DNA of 64,000 nt from Ceratobasidium sp. AG-K (Eukaryota > Basidiomycota > Agaricomycetes > Cantharellales > Ceratobasidiaceae), in contig JAWNGF010000013.1 in the NCBI GenBank assembly GCA_037039685.1, positions 1,199,001 through 1,263,000 of the forward strand, read 5' to 3'. Shown in pieces: positions 60,001 through 64,000 of this stretch. The translations under genes and the position numbers were made by a program. The notes beneath the pieces are model-generated. The model was not told the DNA's origin. It saw only the letters and a program-made list of their open reading frames with translations, and searched no databases. Position 1 is the first letter of the stretch, and each line of letters begins with the position of its first letter.

Positions 60001-60424
60001 AATGTCCACCTCGGCCATTCACGGATTCCTGGACGCCATTCATCTCGTTGCTCGCCATACAGCCCAAGTAGCCAACAAACAAGGCCACCGGCATTTACAT
60101 TCGTTTGGACGAAACATAGCATATGTATTGCACCGGGTCGAACCCGAGGCGGCCCGGATTGTGCTGGAGCATGGAGCATTGGACGAGGTGATTGGTGCGT
60201 TGCAGATTCAGTACGACCGGTCTCAGTCGGATTTGTCGCTACACAAGGGCAAGGCCAAAAGTGGCAAGGGCGACGGGGCGTCGAGCGAGCACCTCTTGGG
60301 ACAATTACGGACGCTCAAAAATGAACGATTGAGAGAACTGGCGTCTCAAGTTGTAGACTCGAGGGAGGAGGAACGCGGCGAAGGGTCAGGTACACACTCG
60401 GTTGGATCACATATGTGGATTTGA
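57019..60424 (+). CDS. DUF6535 domain membrane protein
   Basis: Exon 57019-57480, a 52-nt intron, and exon 57533-60424. A likely further intron of 51 nt at 57136-57186 keeps the frame, giving about 1,100 residues. The DUF6535 part starts near W-RLYRAEAEEYDQEL and LLLF joined to AALFSAILTAFLVESKDLL, then carries four hydrophobic segments including INGLWFASLSLSLATALVAM followed by LSKEWL, LPTLLHVSLLLFAVGLVIYL and AVVALTVVFYLGTTLLGAV. This domain is typical of Agaricomycetes and is expanded there; its function is unknown. The C-terminal 750 residues are mainly helical and soluble, without a recognised domain, ending in a Lys/Gly- and Glu-rich tail. The start is uncertain: the ATG at 57019 is the first in frame, but an additional upstream exon is possible. 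Confidence 0.85.
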
Positions 60425-60823
60425 GTCTTTGTACGTAATTTATATTACTAGATTTGGAATGCTTCATTTTGCAATTGGATTTGGTGCCTGGAGCGCCTGT
60501 AATTGTTCATCGTTCCACCTCGACAACCGGCCGCCCTCACACTTGCCTTTGTATCTTTACTCGCAATGAACTAGACATGGCATCCAGATAGCCTAATTCA
60601 TCAATTTCGAGCAACCCAGTTGGCCTGTCTAGCCTCCGATTTGGCTGGCGGGTTATGTGCGACTGACGATCAGCAACCGCTCGAGCCTAAACTCAATGCG
60701 TATCCACAATCCGGATAGTCGCTGTCAGGACCCTTTCTTTAAGCGTCAGCTACAGTTCTTGAACAACGCCTCGCGCCCCTCAGCCATTGTCCGACCCTCC
60801 TCCACGTAGCACCCCTCTTGAAA
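60425..60823. other. Intergenic; no gene recognised
   Basis: Compact spacer between the DUF6535 gene and the TPR-like gene. Confidence 0.5.
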
Positions 60824-62699
60824 ATGGTTTGTTGTCCAATCCCTTTCGTGTGGACTCTAAATATTGACCACTTAGCTATAGGAAACTTACGGCCTCTCAG
60901 GTGTTCGTAATGGAGGGGTGAGTGTTGTCTATTCCAACTTTATCACACGAGGCTGAATTTTCGCCATTTTTCAAGGCTCATGGGCAAGAGGCTCAACACA
61001 GCAACGAGCTCTTGGTCACCTTTATCGGCACGAGTGGCGAGGAAGAGTGTGCGGTTGTCCGTATTGCTGATACGTACGAGGTAAGATACGTTCCAATCCA
61101 CAGAGCAGCTCAATCCTTCGGAGTTGATAACCTATTGAATTTCCAGGAAACGCTCTCTGAAGCTTGTACGAGCCTCGCGCCTTGGTTGCCCAGCGACTGG
61201 CAAACCCGACGCCGGGATTTTGCACGCGAAATTCGGAACCGAAAAGGCGATATGATTTGGGCAGCTGTTCAGCCTGCACTGGTGCTTGAACTTGGACGGC
61301 TCGGACGACTTCCCGAGCTTCGACTACGAGTGCATCCACCAGTAGACGAGGGACCAGGTGCTCATCTCAATAACCAACATAACGATGTTCAGAGTCCGGC
61401 TTATGAGGAGGTCCAACAACATTCGGCGGTAGATGGCATCGTTCAAGCTGTCCTTCACCGACTTCAAAATCAGAATGAGAATAATAATGCTGGTTTGTTT
61501 TTATCCGGTATTGACTATACTCGGGACACTCACGAAAGCTCACAGGGAACGCTGGTGCGATGAGTGCCGAGGATGAGAAAAGGAAACTCGAGGAACTTTT
61601 GAGCTGTGAGATAACAATTAACATACATACCTCCCAATCCTGACGATCGTGATCATTTCCAGCAACCGCAACTGCACCGCCACCGTTACCTCCTCGAATA
61701 CCCCAAGCGCCATCACCGCTCTCTCGCCCCGTGCCCCCGCCCCCCGCCTCTCCTCCCAATATCCCTATCGAGGTTCCTCGACCGCTCCCTGCTCCCGCCA
61801 TAGGACGAGTGCTATACGCAGAGAATAACCAACTCCCGACCCCCCAGTCACCATTAAACTACCCTGCTCCTTGGGCCCACAAACCACAACCTCGACCGAG
61901 TTCCCAACCACAACCTGAAGTCCCAGTTGTTACAGAGGGCACTGGTCCCACGCAACGGACCTCAAAACCGCCACCCGTCAAGGAAGATGAGCCAAACACG
62001 AAGTCGGTGTCTTTGATCGGCGTGCTTCAAGCGAGCATTAAACTGATGACCGACGGCCAATACGAGGGAGCCCTAAACGCGCTGCGATCCGCCTTGAATA
62101 ATACCAACGTTCCGAGTCAACGAGCAAAGCTATACCTCTGGCTCGCTCAGGTCGGTTGCGAGCTCAAAGAGTACTACAATGCTAGCGCAGATGTCGCTAT
62201 CGCTCGCGAGTTGTTCATGTCCCTGGGCGATCATTCAGGGCGCTTGGATTGTGGGCTGGTCTCTGCGCGAATTGACAGAGTTCGTCACGGCGAGGGTGCG
62301 ACCACGAACTTGGCTCAACTCCTGGAAGATGCACGAAGGCGACAAGTCAGGCGGGTCGAAATCAGTATTCTTTGTGATCTCTGCGAATTGGCATGCGCGA
62401 CTAGGAACACAACCGAGATGACGCAGAACCTGGAACGAGCCAAGTCGATCGCTCAAGCGTCCGGCGATATGTGGTACAAGGCCGGAGCGTCAAGAGTTTC
62501 GGGGATGGTGAGCGAGGCGAATGGGGATTTTGTAACTGCTCTGCAGTCGTACTCGGGTGCGCTGGAGCTGTACCAGGGCGCGAATCCGCGATCGCCGATC
62601 TTGCCAGTCAAGGATCTTCAGGAGAGTATAGAGCGGATGCGTGTCAAGCTCTCGGGCTCGATGGGCAGGCAAGGTCGGAGTCGTTTCAAGTTCTTTTAA
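60824..62699 (+). CDS. TPR-like protein with proline-rich linker, function unknown
   Basis: Well-supported exons are 60952-61492, 61546-61605 and 61663-62699, which close in frame (545 residues). The first exon(s) are less certain: ATG at 60824 could be joined through 60882-60917 using two introns of only 34 nt. The N-terminal 130 residues form a compact domain (ELLVTFIGTSGEEECAVVRI, APWLPSDWQTRRRDFAREI) of unknown family. A Pro-rich linker (APPPLPPRIPQAPSPLSRP, PPPPASPPNIPIEVPRPLP) leads to about 220 residues of helical pairs with tetratricopeptide character (GQYEGALNALRSALNN, AKLYLWLAQVGCELKEYYNA, WYKAGASRVSGMVSEANGDF, ALQSYSGALELYQGA). TPR regions bind partner proteins, and the linker could bind SH3 or WW domains. 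No catalytic motif or membrane segment. The C-terminus is basic (GRQGRSRFKFF). Confidence 0.75.
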
Positions 62700-63497
62700 G
62701 TTTGGCTACATATGGACTATGTTTTTGTATCATGTCTGCGTCTACCTGCACTCTGTTATGTTATGTTGTATATTTTGACTTGTTTTATGCTGTAGAGATG
62801 ATTCCTTGGCCATCTAGACTGCCCCCTACTCGTACTGTGGATGAAGCGGGTGTAAACTGGTGCTCCTTTTGTAAAGTGGAAAAACCATCACCGGCTGAAC
62901 GAGTTAAATTGAAGTCCCTGAGCGCGAGTTCAGACTGAACATTGGTAATGTGACAACGTAGATCTCCTGTAGTATGCGTAGATCGCCGCGCGGTGATGGA
63001 AAATGCTCCAATCTTGTGGAGCTGGCCCAGTACGCTCAACTATCAACCAAATTTAGACCGCGTAATCGCCAACGTCATGCCGTTGTTTCTTGCCGGTAAG
63101 GAAATAGGAGCGCTCTCTATTTGCTGACTGATCCAAAATTCGGGTCCGACCCGATGCCAAGTCCGCCGCATACAGTTGGCGTTTTTCACGCGACTATCAA
63201 CCTGGGCCACTTTTCCACCTCCTGAGTTGCTCTGAGACTTAAAAGCCCGGGGGGGGGGACTTCACCACCTCAGCGCTCAACGCTTTCCTCCCCCCGAAGT
63301 GGCGACTCGCACCCCAAAGCTGTAAGTCGTCCAAACATTCGTCGCTAACACCGGCTTACATATTGCCTCAAAGCACTTGTAAAATCCCTCTTGGCCCCGC
63401 CATTCGTCCGGCCGCACATGCGACAATGGGCGAGTTGCAGGCTTGACGTATGCGCGGACAGTTGCTCGCATGCGGCTAGGTGGGGCAAGTTCCTTAA
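62700..63497. other. Intergenic; no gene recognised
   Basis: 3' flank of the TPR-like gene, then spacer with a run of ten G at about 63250. Confidence 0.4.
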
Positions 63498-64000
63498 TTG
63501 CCTTGTCCCGGTGGTTGTATGACGACCTCTGTGTTGGCTTCGACGGTATGTGGCTTTGATACGGCTAGTGTACCATGGACCCCAGGTCTCCCTAAAATAC
63601 GGAGCTTGTTTCTAACCGTTGACAACTATGGAGGGCACCTTACGGCCAGCGTGGAGTCTGCGTTACTTGCCTGGACAAGAAGAGATCTCTCCATACTTGC
63701 CAACGCTACGGACCTCTGGTTCGTATGATCTCCTTGCTTTATGGAGGTCGGGGGTCCAGGGTGGTGACTCGAATGAGCACTAGAGCGCGCGACATGGACG
63801 TCGGGAGAGCCCGTCCTGGACGGGCAGGATAAGACTTCTTTTAATATTGACCTAGTTTCATGTTTATGCTAACTTCTTGTGAATCCCAGACGAATCAGGT
63901 GGACTTGAGGATCTGTGGTATTTTGACGGCCATGCCCACGTGCTCGACGCGACCCGCTCCGACAAAACTGGTGAGTACATTATTTAATTTTATGGTCCAT
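63498..64000 (+). CDS. 5' part of an unidentified gene cut by the right edge
   Basis: The clearest exon is 63890-63970, between a good branch site and acceptor (atgctaac...atcccag) and a good donor (ctggtgagt), reading ESGGLEDLWYFDGHAHVLD. A preceding 76-codon frame (63498-63728, ATG start, with LFLTVDNYGGHL) may be the upstream exon, joined at about 63720, but the phase was not settled. No family is recognised; the rest of the gene is outside the window. Confidence 0.35.

Noticed and set aside
63247..63300. G-run followed by a C-run, considered as a hairpin or terminator
   Set aside because: The flanking bases do not pair in antiparallel orientation beyond the homopolymers.

Overview
The window looks like nuclear DNA of an Agaricomycete fungus, most likely a Rhizoctonia/Ceratobasidium-type species (inference). 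The reasons are genes split by many introns of about 43-57 nt with GTRNGY donors and YAG acceptors, a NACHT-WD40 NLR-like receptor, a STE3-type pheromone receptor, a DUF6535 membrane protein and only decayed transposon remnants. There are no operons, CRISPR arrays or recognisable RNA genes.

Layout. Every convincing gene from 3 to 25.4 kb lies on the minus strand, and every one from 27.8 to 62.7 kb on the plus strand. Minus arm: a truncated WD40 paralogue (3083-4561); the complete NACHT-WD40 gene it was copied from (5323-10002, 1490 aa); an acyl-CoA synthetase/4CL-type AMP-binding enzyme in 15 exons (11522-13984, 590 aa); a DCAF7/WDR68 orthologue (15299-16696, 434 aa); and ZNFX1-like helicase copy A (17096-25420). 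Plus arm: STE3-type pheromone receptor (27828-29158, 356 aa); GT61/DUF563 glycosyltransferase (30078-32052, 575 aa); ZNFX1-like copy B (32387-40949); a helicase-less C-terminal copy B' (41677-43482); ZNFX1-like copy C (43927-51982); a 680-aa protein of unknown function (54013-56556); a DUF6535 protein (57019-60424); a TPR-like protein (60824-62699); and the start of an unidentified gene at the right edge.

The outstanding feature is the cluster of three long SF1 helicase genes plus a fragment. They share one architecture: CCCH finger(s), UPF1-like helicase, NF-X1-type zinc-finger array, long helical C-terminus, RZ-type zinc finger. Copy A points left, copies B and C point right, and the pheromone receptor and glycosyltransferase lie between them. 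The family (animal ZNFX1, S. pombe Hrr1, Neurospora SAD-3) is tied to RNA silencing, meiotic silencing and antiviral RNA sensing. The copies differ in informative ways: A has three CCCH fingers and B and C one each; B has extra copies of a 93-nt zinc-finger exon; B and B' have lost a conserved RZ cysteine; C carries a frameshift near its C-terminus. With the NLR gene and its fresh truncated duplicate, the window reads as a rapidly evolving self/non-self and RNA-surveillance neighbourhood next to a mating receptor (inference).

Exon boundaries given below were placed by hand from splice consensus, reading-frame closure and comparison among paralogues. Gene models whose exon lengths sum to a whole number of codons are the most reliable.
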